Assembly (NCBI RefSeq): GCF_020905415.1
Contig: NZ_JAJJMP010000001.1
Location: 1,871,501 to 1,935,500 of the forward strand
From: Myroides oncorhynchi
Lineage (GTDB): Bacteria > Bacteroidota > Bacteroidia > Flavobacteriales > Flavobacteriaceae
DNA: 64,000 nt
Direction of reading: 5' to 3'
In this document: piece after piece, positions 16,898 to 25,794 of the stretch
Layout of the letters: the number at the start of each line of letters is the position of its first letter
Position numbering within the stretch: position 1 is the first letter of the stretch
Notes under the pieces: model-generated
Database searches by the model: none
Seen by the model: the letters and a program-made list of their open reading frames with translations, nothing else
What the model was told of the DNA's origin: nothing
Translations under genes and position numbers: made by a program

Positions 16898-16931
16898 TTT
16901 GGGTTGTAAAAATAATATATTTTTGCAACCC
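16898..16931 (+). promoter_or_regulatory. tig-clpP-clpX promoter overlapped by a 14-bp palindrome
   Basis: TTTG at 16898-16901, 16-bp spacer and TATTTTTG at 16918-16925 form a Bacteroidota promoter. An inverted repeat covers it: GGGTTGTAAAAATA at 16901-16914 and TATTTTTGCAACCC at 16918-16931, 13 of 14 positions complementary with a 3-base centre. The right arm contains the whole -7 box, so a bound dimer would block transcription. The regulator is unknown. Confidence 0.6.
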
Positions 16932-16956
16932 AATTTTATATGTAAATACATCAAAA

Positions 16957-18279
16957 ATGAATATCACAAGAAATAACGTAGATGCTCTTAATGCAATCGT
17001 AACTATCGAGCTTGCTAAAGAAGATTTCCAAGGAAATGTAGATAACGTTTTAACTAACTACAGAAAGAACGCAAACGTTCCAGGATTTAGAAAAGGTGCA
17101 GTTCCAATGAGTTTAATCGTAAAACAATATGGTAAAGCTGTATTGTTCGAAGAAGTAAACAAAATTTTACAAGAGAAATTAGGTAACTACCTTACAGAAG
17201 AGAAATTAGATATTTTAGGAAATCCATTACCAGTTGCTAGTGATATTAACTGGGATGCAGATGTATTAAAATTTGATTTTGAATTAGGATTAGCTCCTGA
17301 GTTTACTTTAGACTTAGAAGGTAAAAATAATATCAAAAAGTTCAAAGTTGTAGCTGATGACGCTATGCTAGATGAGCAAGTTGAGTTTATCCAAAAACAA
17401 TATGGAAAAATGATCTCTAAAGAGTTAGTAGAAGAGACATCAGAAATGGTAGGTACTTTTACTAATGAAGAGGAGGGAATCAACAATGAAGTAAAAATCG
17501 CTGTAAGCGATATCAGAACTAAAACTAACCAAAAGAAATTTATTGGTAAAAAAGTAGGAGACCAAGTTACTGTAAGTACTAAAGGTTTATTCGAAGATGA
17601 CCATAAGTTAATGGAAGTTTTAGCTATAGGACACGATAAAGTTCATGGATTAGAAGTTGATGTTGTATTTACTATCAATGAAATCAACGAAACTGAAAAA
17701 GCTGAATTAAACCAAGAATTATTCGACAAATTGTTTGGAGAAGGTGTTGTTACATCTGTAGAACAATTAAAAGAAAAAATCAAAGAAGATGCTGAAAAAC
17801 AATTCACAAGCCAAGCTGATCAAAAGTTCTTAAACGATGTTTATGAGCATTTATTAGAAAGCGCTTCTTTCGAATTACCTGCTGCTTTCTTAACTAAATG
17901 GTTAATGGATGCTGGGGAAACTCCTATGACAGCTGATGAAGCTGCTGCAGAGTATGCTAAATCTGAAAAAGGTTTACGTTACCAATTAGTAGAAGGAAAA
18001 GTAATGTCTCAATATGATTTACAATTAGACTTCGCTGAGATCAAAGAATATACTACTAAATTAATCAAGGATCAGATGGCTCAATTCGGTCAACTAGAAC
18101 CAGAAGCTAAAGTAGTAGAAGATATCGTAGCTAGAGTAATGACTAACCAAGATGAGGTAAGACGTATTTCTGAGCAAGTTATGAATGAAAAAGTTTTAAC
18201 TTTATTCAATGAAAAAGTAAAAGCTGAAGTTAAAGAAGTTTCTTACAAAGATTTCGTTAAGGAAATGTACGGAGAATAA
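16957..18279 (+). CDS. tig: trigger factor
   Basis: 440 residues. The ribosome-binding signature is GFRKGAVPMSLIVKQYG (about residues 44-60) in the N-terminal domain. A PPIase-like middle domain, shorter than in E. coli, follows around 150-240, then the helical C-terminal chaperone domain. Trigger factor binds near the ribosome exit tunnel and shields nascent chains. It is the first gene before clpP and clpX, as in many bacteria; a hairpin separates it from clpP, so full-length readthrough may be partial. Codon use is strongly biased as in highly expressed genes. Confidence 0.93.
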   Translation: MNITRNNVDALNAIVTIELAKEDFQGNVDNVLTNYRKNANVPGFRKGAVPMSLIVKQYGKAVLFEEVNKILQEKLGNYLTEEKLDILGNPLPVASDINWDADVLKFDFELGLAPEFTLDLEGKNNIKKFKVVADDAMLDEQVEFIQKQYGKMISKELVEETSEMVGTFTNEEEGINNEVKIAVSDIRTKTNQKKFIGKKVGDQVTVSTKGLFEDDHKLMEVLAIGHDKVHGLEVDVVFTINEINETEKAELNQELFDKLFGEGVVTSVEQLKEKIKEDAEKQFTSQADQKFLNDVYEHLLESASFELPAAFLTKWLMDAGETPMTADEAAAEYAKSEKGLRYQLVEGKVMSQYDLQLDFAEIKEYTTKLIKDQMAQFGQLEPEAKVVEDIVARVMTNQDEVRRISEQVMNEKVLTLFNEKVKAEVKEVSYKDFVKEMYGE

Positions 18280-18306
18280 TATCCGAAAAAAAATAAGTAT
18301 ATTTGA

Positions 18307-18342
18307 GCGTCTTTCTGTCATAAGAAAGACGCTTATTTTTTA
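18307..18342 (+). terminator. terminator or attenuator between tig and clpP
   Basis: Stem GCGTCTTTCT with AGAAAGACGC followed by TTATTTTTTA. A TATATTTG -7 match at 18298-18305 lies immediately before the hairpin and may supply a separate clpP start, in which case the hairpin would sit in the clpP leader. Confidence 0.7.
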
Positions 18343-18370
18343 TTGAATATTAAACAAATTGAAAAAGAAT

Positions 18371-19030
18371 ATGGATTTTGGTAAAGAGTTTCAAAAGTTT
18401 GCTACTAAGCATCAAGGGATAAATAGCATGTACTATGATAAAATCGTAAGTAGCATGACTCCTTATATCATAGAAGAAAGACAAATGAATGTTGCATCTA
18501 TGGATGTGTTTTCACGTCTTATGATGGATAGAATTATTTTTATGGGTACAGCTATTGATGATTATGTAGCTAATATTATTCAGGCACAGTTGTTATTCTT
18601 AGAAAGTGTAGATAATGAAAAAGATATTAGTATCTACGTTAACTCTCCTGGAGGAGGTGTGTATGCGGGATTAGGTATCTATGACACAATGCAATTAATC
18701 AAACCAGATGTAGCAACTATCTGTACAGGTATGGCTGCATCTATGGGGGCTGTTTTGTTATGTGCTGGAGCTGAAGGTAAACGTTCGGCATTACCACACT
18801 CTCGTGTAATGATTCACCAACCGTTAGGAGGGGCACAAGGACAAGCTTCAGATATCGAGATTACTGCTCGTGAAATAATGAAGTTAAAAACAGAATTATA
18901 TGAAATAATTTCTAAACACTCTGGACAATCTATGGAGAAAGTACACCATGATAGTGACCGTGATTACTGGATGATTGCTCAGGAAGCTAAGGAGTATGGA
19001 ATGATTGATGAGGTTTTAATTAGAAAATAA
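18371..19030 (+). CDS. clpP: ATP-dependent Clp protease proteolytic subunit
   Basis: 219 residues from MDFGKEFQKF; an in-frame TTG at 18359 adds only four residues and is less likely. The catalytic Ser124 lies in MAASMGA and His149 in RVMIHQPLGG, with the Asp in the SDRDYWM segment. NSPGGGVYAG is also a family signature. ClpP forms the two-ring tetradecameric serine protease chamber; ClpX, encoded 3 nt downstream, unfolds and feeds substrates. Confidence 0.95.
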   Translation: MDFGKEFQKFATKHQGINSMYYDKIVSSMTPYIIEERQMNVASMDVFSRLMMDRIIFMGTAIDDYVANIIQAQLLFLESVDNEKDISIYVNSPGGGVYAGLGIYDTMQLIKPDVATICTGMAASMGAVLLCAGAEGKRSALPHSRVMIHQPLGGAQGQASDIEITAREIMKLKTELYEIISKHSGQSMEKVHHDSDRDYWMIAQEAKEYGMIDEVLIRK

Positions 19031-19033
19031 TTT

Positions 19034-20275
19034 ATGGCTAAAGAAGAAATGTCATGTTCATTCTGTGGACGTGCTAAATCTGATACTAATATTCTTATAG
19101 CAGGTATAGATGCTCATATCTGTGACAGATGTGTGGAACAGGCATATGGAATCGTGCTAGAGGAAGAGGAATCAAAACACTTAGGGGATCTTTCTAGTGA
19201 TTTATTGCTTAAGAAACCAATGGAAATTCGAGATTTCCTAGATCAATATGTTATAGGACAGGATCAAACTAAAAAGGTTATGTCAGTAGCTGTATATAAT
19301 CACTATAAGCGTCTTTTACAAGAGATGAATGACAGTGAACAAGATATCGAGATAGAGAAGAGTAATATCATTATGGTCGGACAGACAGGTACTGGTAAAA
19401 CTTTAGTGGCTAAGACTATCGCTAGAATGCTTAATGTGCCTTTAGCTATCGTAGATGCAACTGTGTTAACAGAAGCAGGATATGTAGGGGAAGATGTAGA
19501 GGGTATTTTGACAAAGTTATTACAGGCTGCTGATTATGATGTAGAGAAAGCAGAGAGAGGGATTATCTTTATCGATGAGATAGATAAGATTGCTCGTAAG
19601 AGTGATAATCCATCTATAACACGTGATGTATCTGGTGAAGGTGTTCAACAGGCGTTATTAAAACTACTCGAAGGAAGCGTTGTGAATGTTCCACCTAAGG
19701 GAGGAAGAAAGCACCCAGATCAGAAGTTTATCGAAGTGAATACGAAGAATATTCTTTTCGTGGCAGGTGGAGCGTTTGATGGTATCGAGAGAATCATCTC
19801 TAAGCGTTTAAATATGCAAGCTGTAGGTTATAAGTCTACAGTAGAGGGAGAATTAGTAGATCGCACTAACTTAATGCAGTACATCATTCCTAAAGATATT
19901 AAAGATTTCGGGTTAATCCCTGAGATTATAGGAAGACTACCTGTATTAACACATATGGACCCGTTAGATAAAGTTACTTTACGTGCTATCTTAACAGAAC
20001 CTAAAAATGCCTTGATTAAACAATATGAAAAATTGTTTGAGATGGATGGTATCAAGTTTACAATTACAGATGAAGCTTTAGACTACATTGTAGATAAAGC
20101 TCTTGAGTATAGACTTGGTGCACGTGGATTAAGATCATTATGTGAAGCTATTCTAACTGATGCTATGTATGAATTACCTAGTCAGGATGAAATAAAGGAA
20201 CTTAATGTGGATAGAGACTATACTGTTCACGCATTAAATAAGAATTTACTGCAACGATTAGAAGTTGCATCATAA
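19034..20275 (+). CDS. clpX: ATP-dependent Clp protease ATP-binding subunit ClpX
   Basis: 413 residues. The N-terminal C4 zinc-binding domain uses Cys8, Cys11, Cys30 and Cys33. The AAA+ core has Walker A GQTGTGKT at 116-123, the pore loop GYVGEDVE, Walker B IIFIDEID and the sensor regions, ending with [15 protein letters not shown]. An IGF-like loop expected for ClpP docking is not obvious by eye. ClpX is a hexameric unfoldase that recognises tagged or damaged proteins and translocates them into ClpP. It starts 3 nt after clpP; a bidirectional hairpin ends the operon. Confidence 0.95.
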   Translation: MAKEEMSCSFCGRAKSDTNILIAGIDAHICDRCVEQAYGIVLEEEESKHLGDLSSDLLLKKPMEIRDFLDQYVIGQDQTKKVMSVAVYNHYKRLLQEMNDSEQDIEIEKSNIIMVGQTGTGKTLVAKTIARMLNVPLAIVDATVLTEAGYVGEDVEGILTKLLQAADYDVEKAERGIIFIDEIDKIARKSDNPSITRDVSGEGVQQALLKLLEGSVVNVPPKGGRKHPDQKFIEVNTKNILFVAGGAFDGIERIISKRLNMQAVGYKSTVEGELVDRTNLMQYIIPKDIKDFGLIPEIIGRLPVLTHMDPLDKVTLRAILTEPKNALIKQYEKLFEMDGIKFTITDEALDYIVDKALEYRLGARGLRSLCEAILTDAMYELPSQDEIKELNVDRDYTVHALNKNLLQRLEVAS

Positions 20276-20280
20276 AGAAG

Positions 20281-20314
20281 AAAAGAGGCTGCCTAACAAG
20301 ACAGCCTCTTTTTT
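20281..20314. terminator. bidirectional terminator after clpX
   Basis: AAAAGAGGCTG (20281-20291) pairs with CAGCCTCTTTT (20302-20312), then T-rich. It also serves the convergent lipoprotein gene whose stop codon lies at 20313. Confidence 0.85.
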
Positions 20315-20651
20315 ATTGCATAAACTTCTTTTTCAAGTTCATATATTTTTTGAGTTGATTGGATGCTATTTTTTTCTGACTAATAAGGTATTCTAATTTG
20401 TTATCTAAGACATTGACCTCTAACATAAGATCTGAATATGATTTAAGTGCTGTTTTATCGCCGTAGAGTGCTTTTAGATATAATTCGTTGTATATATTAG
20501 CGTGTGTGTCGTAAATAGATAATATAGAGTCTATTTCGATTTGATATTCTTTGTTTTCTTTTGTCTTTTCAACAAGTGTAGCTTGCCCTTGATTGCAACC
20601 CGAAAATAATGTAAAAAAAACAGTTACTAATACGTAAATATACTTCTGCAT
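20313..20651 (-). CDS. hypothetical lipoprotein
   Basis: 112 residues with a lipoprotein signal (MQKYIYVLVTVFFTLFSGC, lipobox Cys19). The mature part is helical and charged (VEKTKENKEYQIEIDSIL, DNKLEYLISQKKIASNQLKKYM), probably a small coiled coil facing the periplasm. No family was recognised. It is monocistronic, with the clpX terminator just beyond its stop and about 150 bp of AT-rich sequence before the response regulator gene. Confidence 0.65.
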   Translation of the reverse strand: MQKYIYVLVTVFFTLFSGCNQGQATLVEKTKENKEYQIEIDSILSIYDTHANIYNELYLKALYGDKTALKSYSDLMLEVNVLDNKLEYLISQKKIASNQLKKYMNLKKKFMQ

Positions 20652-20807
20652 AAATATTTTATAACTAATAAAAGAGCTAAGTTATAAGCTATTGTTGATA
20701 GTGTTTTACGGAAAACCTCATTTAGTGCATTTTTATGTTAAAATATTTATTGACAACTATGTACTAGGAGTCCATTCTTAATATGACAGACTTGAAGAAA
20801 TAGGGTA

Positions 20808-21479
20808 TTAGATGATTCCCATATCTTTTGCAATGCTGACTAAATGCGTTGTATTCTTCGCATTAAATGAAGCTCTAAGTTTACTTATTCTTTTCTCTAT
20901 ACTACTAGTACTTGATATAGTTAGGTCATCTTCTTTAAGTTTGATACTTATATCGCTTTGTGATAACCCTTCAGAAAGATACTTCAGGATAAGTAAATCT
21001 TCATCGTGTAAGATGTGCGCTGAAGGATTGTCCTTTACTTCTTTAATATCTGGAGATAGATAAAGAGGATTTCCTTCTTCACTTATATAAGTAATAGCAG
21101 AGAGTAATTCTTTTATACTATTTCTACCTTTACTGATATAAGCATTTACTTTTAAATGATCAATCAAATCAGTAACTTCAATATATCTATTCTCTATAGA
21201 GTAAACGATTATCTTAATGTCCGTATTGTGTTCGCGAACTATTTTAATCAGATCAGCACCTCCTTTTAGCTTTGTCTCTCTGTAATCTTCTACAAAAGAA
21301 AGATCAGAAATAATTAAATCAAACGGAGCGACATTCTTTTCTGCACCTTGTATTTTTAACCAAGCGTCGTCACAATACTTCGTACTGTATATTTCTGCTT
21401 TTGTGTTTTCGGATAAAGCTTTAACTATACCATCATTGATACTGTCATAATCTTCAACCACTAATATCTTTTTAAACAT
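20808..21479 (-). CDS. LuxR/NarL-type response regulator
   Basis: 223 residues. The N-terminal receiver domain (KILVVEDYDSINDGIV) has acceptor Asp59 in LIISDLSF and the conserved Lys in AYISKG. The C-terminal 65 residues form a LuxR-like helix-turn-helix (EDLLILKYLSEGLSQSDISIKL, then IEKRISKLRASFNAKN). It would be phosphorylated by the histidine kinase whose gene overlaps its start by 8 bases, and then act on DNA; targets are unknown. The receiver contains a longer loop than average between Asp59 and Lys. Confidence 0.88.
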   Translation of the reverse strand: MFKKILVVEDYDSINDGIVKALSENTKAEIYSTKYCDDAWLKIQGAEKNVAPFDLIISDLSFVEDYRETKLKGGADLIKIVREHNTDIKIIVYSIENRYIEVTDLIDHLKVNAYISKGRNSIKELLSAITYISEEGNPLYLSPDIKEVKDNPSAHILHDEDLLILKYLSEGLSQSDISIKLKEDDLTISSTSSIEKRISKLRASFNAKNTTHLVSIAKDMGII

Positions 21480-23211
21480 AGTTTTTCTTTGGTAATTGGA
21501 TGTTGTATTTCACACCTAATTGGTTTTCGTGATCAAATATAAAAGCTCCTCCAATATTTGTAATACGGTTTTCCACATTTAGAAGCCCATTTTTAGATTT
21601 AATCTTCTCTTGTATGATTCCTACGCCGTTATCAGAGTAAAATATTTTAAAATAATTATTCTCTTCACTAAATTTAAACACCACAATAGTCGCCATACTG
21701 TGTTTTTTCATATTTACTAACAACTCTTGTATTACCCTATAGATTGTAATCTTTTGATTTTTATCTAGATGGTTAAAATCAAAGTTTTCTAGCCCTGTTA
21801 TTATTACTTGACAGTCAGGAGTATTATACTCATTAAATAAGTTCGTTAAGTGAATAGAGAATGTTCCGTCAGTAGCTATAGAGCTATGCTGGAGTGATAT
21901 GTTTCTCGCTTTTTTATAGATGCTTTCTAAGTCTGCCACTAGACGACTTCTAGTCTCAGAGGTGTCTAACGTGAAGTTTTGGGTATACGTCAGTGTATTA
22001 AATACATCATTAGCTAATTCATCGTGTATCTTCTTAGCAATCTTTGTTTCAGTAAGATAAGCCTGCTGTATTTTATCAAGGCGGTGTTTATATTTTATTT
22101 TTCTGTAGATAAAAGAGATAAGTACAGCGCCTAAAAGAAGTGAAGTGAAGGTAACTAGTAGTACATTATTACGTCTAGTGATCATTAGCTCACTATGCTG
22201 TAAGTCAAGCTTTAGTTTAATGTTTTCTTTTTCGTGTTGTTCGAAGTCATAACGAATTTTAGCGAATTGATTTTTCGCTTGCTGAATTTCTTTAGCGATT
22301 AGTTTAGACAATTCGATGTAATCAACGTAGTATTGAGTTGGTTTAGTAACACTAGATTTGATTAAGTATTCTAAGGCTGTAAGTCTATCTTTTTTGCTTT
22401 TAAAGTCTTTTGAAATTTGATATGCTTTTAGTGCATAATCTTGTGCAGATTGATAATCTTTGTTTAAGGTATAGTATTCAGATAAATTAATGTAACTTTT
22501 GTAGATATCATCTTGATTGACATTATCTAGTCTTATAACCAAGGCTTCTTTAAGTTCTTTTAAACCCTGTGTTTTATCTTGTAAATAGAGTGCTTTACCT
22601 AAGTTGTTTAAACTTCTTGCTTGTTCTTTTTTTAAGTCTTTAAAGGCATTAGAAGAAGTTATGTCTTTGAGTATAGTAATTGCTTTAGAATAATCTTTTA
22701 GATTTATATAAATCGTAGCTATATTGTTTTGTAAAATCGCTTTTTCAATAGTATTATTAGCTAGGTCTAATGAGTAGTTATAATATTTTAAAGCTAAATC
22801 AAAATCTTCTGTTTCAGCATAACTATGTGAAAGTAGATTATATAAGTAAACTTTAAAAGAATTATCCATATTATCTATGTTAGACAATTCTTTTGTGATA
22901 ATTTCTTGTGCACTATTTGGATCACCAATGATCAAATATATTGTTGAAATTCTTAAGTTATTATATGTAACACTTTCTGTTTTAGTAAGTAGTTGAAATT
23001 GTTGATTGGATTTTAAATAGTAGTTATAAGCGCTGTCTAATTGATTTAATTGATAAAGACTATCAGCTTTTTGTTGATAGTTATATGCTCTGTCTGATTT
23101 CTTTAAATCAATCGCCTTAGTATCATTATTATCACAAGAGTATACTAAAAAGGAGAAAATAATTATCCATAAGAAATTCGAAGAATTAAAAGGGAGTAAA
23201 GTTCTTTTCAT
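21472..23211 (-). CDS. TPR-containing sensor histidine kinase (HisKA_3 / NarX type)
   Basis: 579 residues. The N-terminus resembles a lipoprotein or signal sequence (FLVYSC, Cys26). Residues about 35-320 are TPR-like helical repeats (ADSLYQLNQLDSAYNYYLK, LALKYYNYSLDLANN and others), expected outside the membrane. A coiled segment and one transmembrane helix (about 349-370) follow, then the dimerisation helix with His396 in IAKKIHDELANDVFNTL. The ATPase domain ends the protein, with N-box VNMKKHS, DNGVGI and NGLLNVENRI. This architecture is typical of Bacteroidota NarX-like kinases, which usually pair with LuxR-type regulators such as the next gene. The signal is unknown. Confidence 0.9.
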   Translation of the reverse strand: MKRTLLPFNSSNFLWIIIFSFLVYSCDNNDTKAIDLKKSDRAYNYQQKADSLYQLNQLDSAYNYYLKSNQQFQLLTKTESVTYNNLRISTIYLIIGDPNSAQEIITKELSNIDNMDNSFKVYLYNLLSHSYAETEDFDLALKYYNYSLDLANNTIEKAILQNNIATIYINLKDYSKAITILKDITSSNAFKDLKKEQARSLNNLGKALYLQDKTQGLKELKEALVIRLDNVNQDDIYKSYINLSEYYTLNKDYQSAQDYALKAYQISKDFKSKKDRLTALEYLIKSSVTKPTQYYVDYIELSKLIAKEIQQAKNQFAKIRYDFEQHEKENIKLKLDLQHSELMITRRNNVLLVTFTSLLLGAVLISFIYRKIKYKHRLDKIQQAYLTETKIAKKIHDELANDVFNTLTYTQNFTLDTSETRSRLVADLESIYKKARNISLQHSSIATDGTFSIHLTNLFNEYNTPDCQVIITGLENFDFNHLDKNQKITIYRVIQELLVNMKKHSMATIVVFKFSEENNYFKIFYSDNGVGIIQEKIKSKNGLLNVENRITNIGGAFIFDHENQLGVKYNIQLPKKNYV

Positions 23212-23248
23212 TCTTCGAATTTAGGATTTTTATTTGATGTCTAGGTTA

Positions 23249-23581
23249 TTATTTTTTCGGAGGTTTAATAGGCGGATATCCCCAGTCGAGACTTTCTTGT
23301 TCGCTGTAGTTACTGTTTAAATGTTTGTTTATTTTGGGAGGTTTAATAGGTGGATATCCCCAATCAAGACTTTCCTGTTCATTGTAGTTACTATTTAAAC
23401 GGTTGTTTATTTTGGGAGGTTTAATAGGCGGATATCCCCAATCGTGATCTACTTCTTGCTCATCGACTCCATTCGCTTTAACCTCTTTCTTTATCTGAAG
23501 TTGGTTATCATCTTTATCACAGCTTACCATTGATAAGGTGATTACGCCTAATAGCATAGCTACTTGTACTGATTTTTTCAT
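23249..23581 (-). CDS. small lipoprotein with three DWGYPPIKPPK repeats
   Basis: 110 residues. A lipoprotein signal ends at lipobox SMVSC (Cys21). After a charged linker the protein consists of a 26-residue unit that begins DWGYPPIKPPKIN and ends NEQESL or SEQESL, present twice in full and a third time as the last 12 residues. In DNA the units repeat with an exact 78-base period (landmarks at 23261, 23339 and 23417). No family was recognised. It lies 37 nt upstream of the histidine kinase on the same strand, so it is probably in the same transcript. It could be a secreted ligand or peptide precursor for that kinase, or a surface repeat protein; both are inference. Confidence 0.7.
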   Translation of the reverse strand: MKKSVQVAMLLGVITLSMVSCDKDDNQLQIKKEVKANGVDEQEVDHDWGYPPIKPPKINNRLNSNYNEQESLDWGYPPIKPPKINKHLNSNYSEQESLDWGYPPIKPPKK

Positions 23582-23843
23582 CTTATTTATATATTATGTT
23601 AGATGCGAAAGGCAGTAATAGATGTTGAGGGAAGCGAGTTGTTTATCATGACATAAAATGGCTTCCTTGTTATTTTAATCTCACGAGTAAGCAACCCATA
23701 TAAATGTTTCGTACTTTTGAAACATCACAACACATATCTGATTTTCGACAGGACAAAGGAATGCCGACTGGATGAGGTTAATGTGTTGTAATTCTGATGA
23801 TTCCGATGATTCTGATAATTCCGTTTTACATTGAATTGTAATT
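23582..23843. other. intergenic region with short GATTCCGAT-like repeats
   Basis: The sequence separates the divergent kinase operon and the plus-strand membrane protein gene. Bases 23796-23826 repeat ATTCTGAT/GATTCCGAT units several times, and a related motif recurs at 24842-24862 beyond the gene. No promoter with the full consensus was seen. Confidence 0.35.
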
Positions 23844-24791
23844 ATGACCATACTAACGAACGATGATTATATAGCATGTTTAAAAAAGCATATCGAAGCT
23901 GTTAAACATGCTCCTAAATACACTTTATTAATACCGCCCTCACCAGCACAAATAAGAGATTACTGTTTGAGGCTATGTCAAGGGAATACTCTTTCTAAGG
24001 ATGACCTACAGGTGCTTAATACTTTTTTTAAGAGTCACGCTACTGATTTGGATGGGCTTAAAACTGTTATTCAAAACGTAGATATTGATAAGTGCAAACC
24101 GATACAGAACTTCTTAAACGGAAAGACGACAACAACTAAGAACCACGCTGTTATTGAGATGATGGCTGTAATGTATGACTATGAGTTACGTCCATATAAT
24201 AAGTTTAGAAAAAGCGGTTTAGACATAGATGATGATAGTTTAGTAGAGGAGCCTATAGCACCCGCACCCCCTATTGTTGAGGAGAATAAAGAGACAGTAG
24301 AAGAAAAGACTATTGTAGAGGATACACCACCGCTTCAGTCGTTTACTGAACCTCAAACACCAATCACTACACCAGAAAAGAAAAAGTCGAAGAATAAGCT
24401 ATTAGCGATAGTAGCTAGTATAGTCCTAATGATAGGAGGGGGAGTAGTAATTAGTAATACACTATCTACTGATAAATGTATGAAGTGGGAGGATGATAAA
24501 TATGTGGCTTATGACTGTGGAGAAGCTACTATACAGAGCTTCGCAGGTACAAATAGTGAGCCTGTACCCTATGATAAAAGTGTATTAGAAAACTTTAAAC
24601 AAATCACTGTTGACTGTAATACAGTCTTCTTTAAAAAGAATAAACCGCAAGTATGGTTTGTGAAAACAGGAGATAACCAACACGAGTACTTTAGTAGTCC
24701 CGGCACAGGAGTACATCCTACACTTGGTAAACCCTTAAAACCGATTACTCAGTATCATTTAAATAAATATATTTATCCTAGCTGTAAGTAA
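23844..24791 (+). CDS. hypothetical single-pass membrane protein
   Basis: 315 residues, family not recognised. Residues 1-120 are a helical, Cys-containing cytoplasmic region (ACLKKHIEAVKHAPKYTLL, LCQGNTLSKDDLQVLNTFFK). Residues 130-180 are a Pro/Glu/Thr-rich linker. A transmembrane helix spans about 186-205 (LLAIVASIVLMIGGGVVIS), after a KKKSKNK positive patch. The outer part, about 110 residues, opens CMKWEDDKYVAYDCGE, a Cys-pair motif seen in other Bacteroidota membrane proteins of unknown function. Orientation is N-in by the positive-inside rule. It is monocistronic and ended by a hairpin. Confidence 0.6.
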   Translation: MTILTNDDYIACLKKHIEAVKHAPKYTLLIPPSPAQIRDYCLRLCQGNTLSKDDLQVLNTFFKSHATDLDGLKTVIQNVDIDKCKPIQNFLNGKTTTTKNHAVIEMMAVMYDYELRPYNKFRKSGLDIDDDSLVEEPIAPAPPIVEENKETVEEKTIVEDTPPLQSFTEPQTPITTPEKKKSKNKLLAIVASIVLMIGGGVVISNTLSTDKCMKWEDDKYVAYDCGEATIQSFAGTNSEPVPYDKSVLENFKQITVDCNTVFFKKNKPQVWFVKTGDNQHEYFSSPGTGVHPTLGKPLKPITQYHLNKYIYPSCK

Positions 24792-24793
24792 TC

Positions 24794-24838
24794 AAAAAAG
24801 AGGTTAGATAGTAATAGTACTGTCTAGCCTCTTTTTAT
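24794..24838. terminator. terminator between convergent genes
   Basis: AAAAAGAGGTTAGATA pairs with TGTCTAGCCTCTTTTT (two G-T pairs), followed by T-rich sequence. Confidence 0.75.
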
Positions 24839-24875
24839 ATAGATTCCGATTATTCTGATTGATTCAGATATATTT

Positions 24876-25664
24876 CTACCTATTCCTCCTCATTTCTAAA
24901 GGACGCATACCTGTAAATTCATAAAAGGTATTGCTAAAAGATCCCAACGTTACATATCCTACTGCATTCGCTATTTCGCTTACTGAGTGTTCCGTCTTCA
25001 TCAGAAGTTCTATTGCTTTCACGATACGCAGTGTTTTTAAATATTGCAAGAAGGAGATTTGTAGTTCTGCCTGAAATAACCGTGATACAGAACGCTCACT
25101 CATATTAAACTTACTACTTATATCCGTTAAGGTTAATGGCAGTCCGAAGTGTACATCTAAGTAATCCGTAATTTTAATCATACGCGGATTATCACTAAAC
25201 GGCAATTGTAATTGCATATTCTTATCTATAAATGTAGGTAAGATATTCTTTAACGCTTGTAAAAACACAAAATTAGGAGTATTCTGATCTACCATCTGAT
25301 CGTGCCAACAGGCTGTATACCCAATCATCTCTATCAATAAATCTGATGCTCCATAGATACCTAATTTAGTATAAAAGGGATCTTTATCATCATCGAGTGT
25401 GTAATAATACAACGAATGTAAGACTGTAGCCGAATGGCTCAATCTCAATATATGAGGCACCTCTTTTGGGATCCAAAAGAAATATTTAGCAGGTACGACA
25501 TAGGTGATACTATCTACAGTGACGTATGTAATACCTCCTTCCACATAGGTAAGTTGCCCTTTTTGGTGTTGGTGTAAGGGATATCGTTTGGTTGATTTTT
25601 CGTGTGTGATAAAGACACCGTCTTCATTACTGTCGATAAACTCTAAGGAATCGATGATTCTCAT
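24876..25664 (-). CDS. AraC family transcriptional regulator
   Basis: 262 residues. The N-terminal cupin-like sensor contains KRYPLHQHQKGQLTYVEGG and YFFWIPKEVPH. The C-terminal 100 residues have the two AraC helix-turn-helix motifs (LTDISSKFNMSERSVSRLFQ, and VSEIANAVGYVTLGSFSNTFYEFTGMRPLEMR). It is divergent from the TolC/EmrA/EmrB operon and shares its 130-bp upstream region, so it most likely controls that operon. The inducer is unknown. Confidence 0.9.
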   Translation of the reverse strand: MRIIDSLEFIDSNEDGVFITHEKSTKRYPLHQHQKGQLTYVEGGITYVTVDSITYVVPAKYFFWIPKEVPHILRLSHSATVLHSLYYYTLDDDKDPFYTKLGIYGASDLLIEMIGYTACWHDQMVDQNTPNFVFLQALKNILPTFIDKNMQLQLPFSDNPRMIKITDYLDVHFGLPLTLTDISSKFNMSERSVSRLFQAELQISFLQYLKTLRIVKAIELLMKTEHSVSEIANAVGYVTLGSFSNTFYEFTGMRPLEMRRNR

Positions 25665-25690
25665 TGAGGACTTTAAAATTATTTAGTAAG

Positions 25691-25774
25691 CAAAAGTACA
25701 ATGATTTTGTCTGTTTTGGATAAAAAGTTGACTATTTAAGAAGTACAAGGTATAACGTGCTCGCTCTACTTTTG
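25691..25774. promoter_or_regulatory. divergent promoters of araC-type regulator and efflux operon
   Basis: A minus-strand -7 box TACTTTTG (complement of 25691-25698) lies 27 bp before the AraC start. A plus-strand TACTTTTG at 25767-25774 lies 21 bp before the TolC start. The shared region is short enough for one operator to serve both. Confidence 0.55.
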
Positions 25775-25794
25775 TGCGATTTTAAAAACCACTT

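Noticed and set aside
23261..23452. Possible CRISPR-like repeat array
   Set aside because: Period is 78 bases, in frame, and the repeats code for DWGYPPIKPPK units within a lipoprotein; no spacer pattern and no cas genes.
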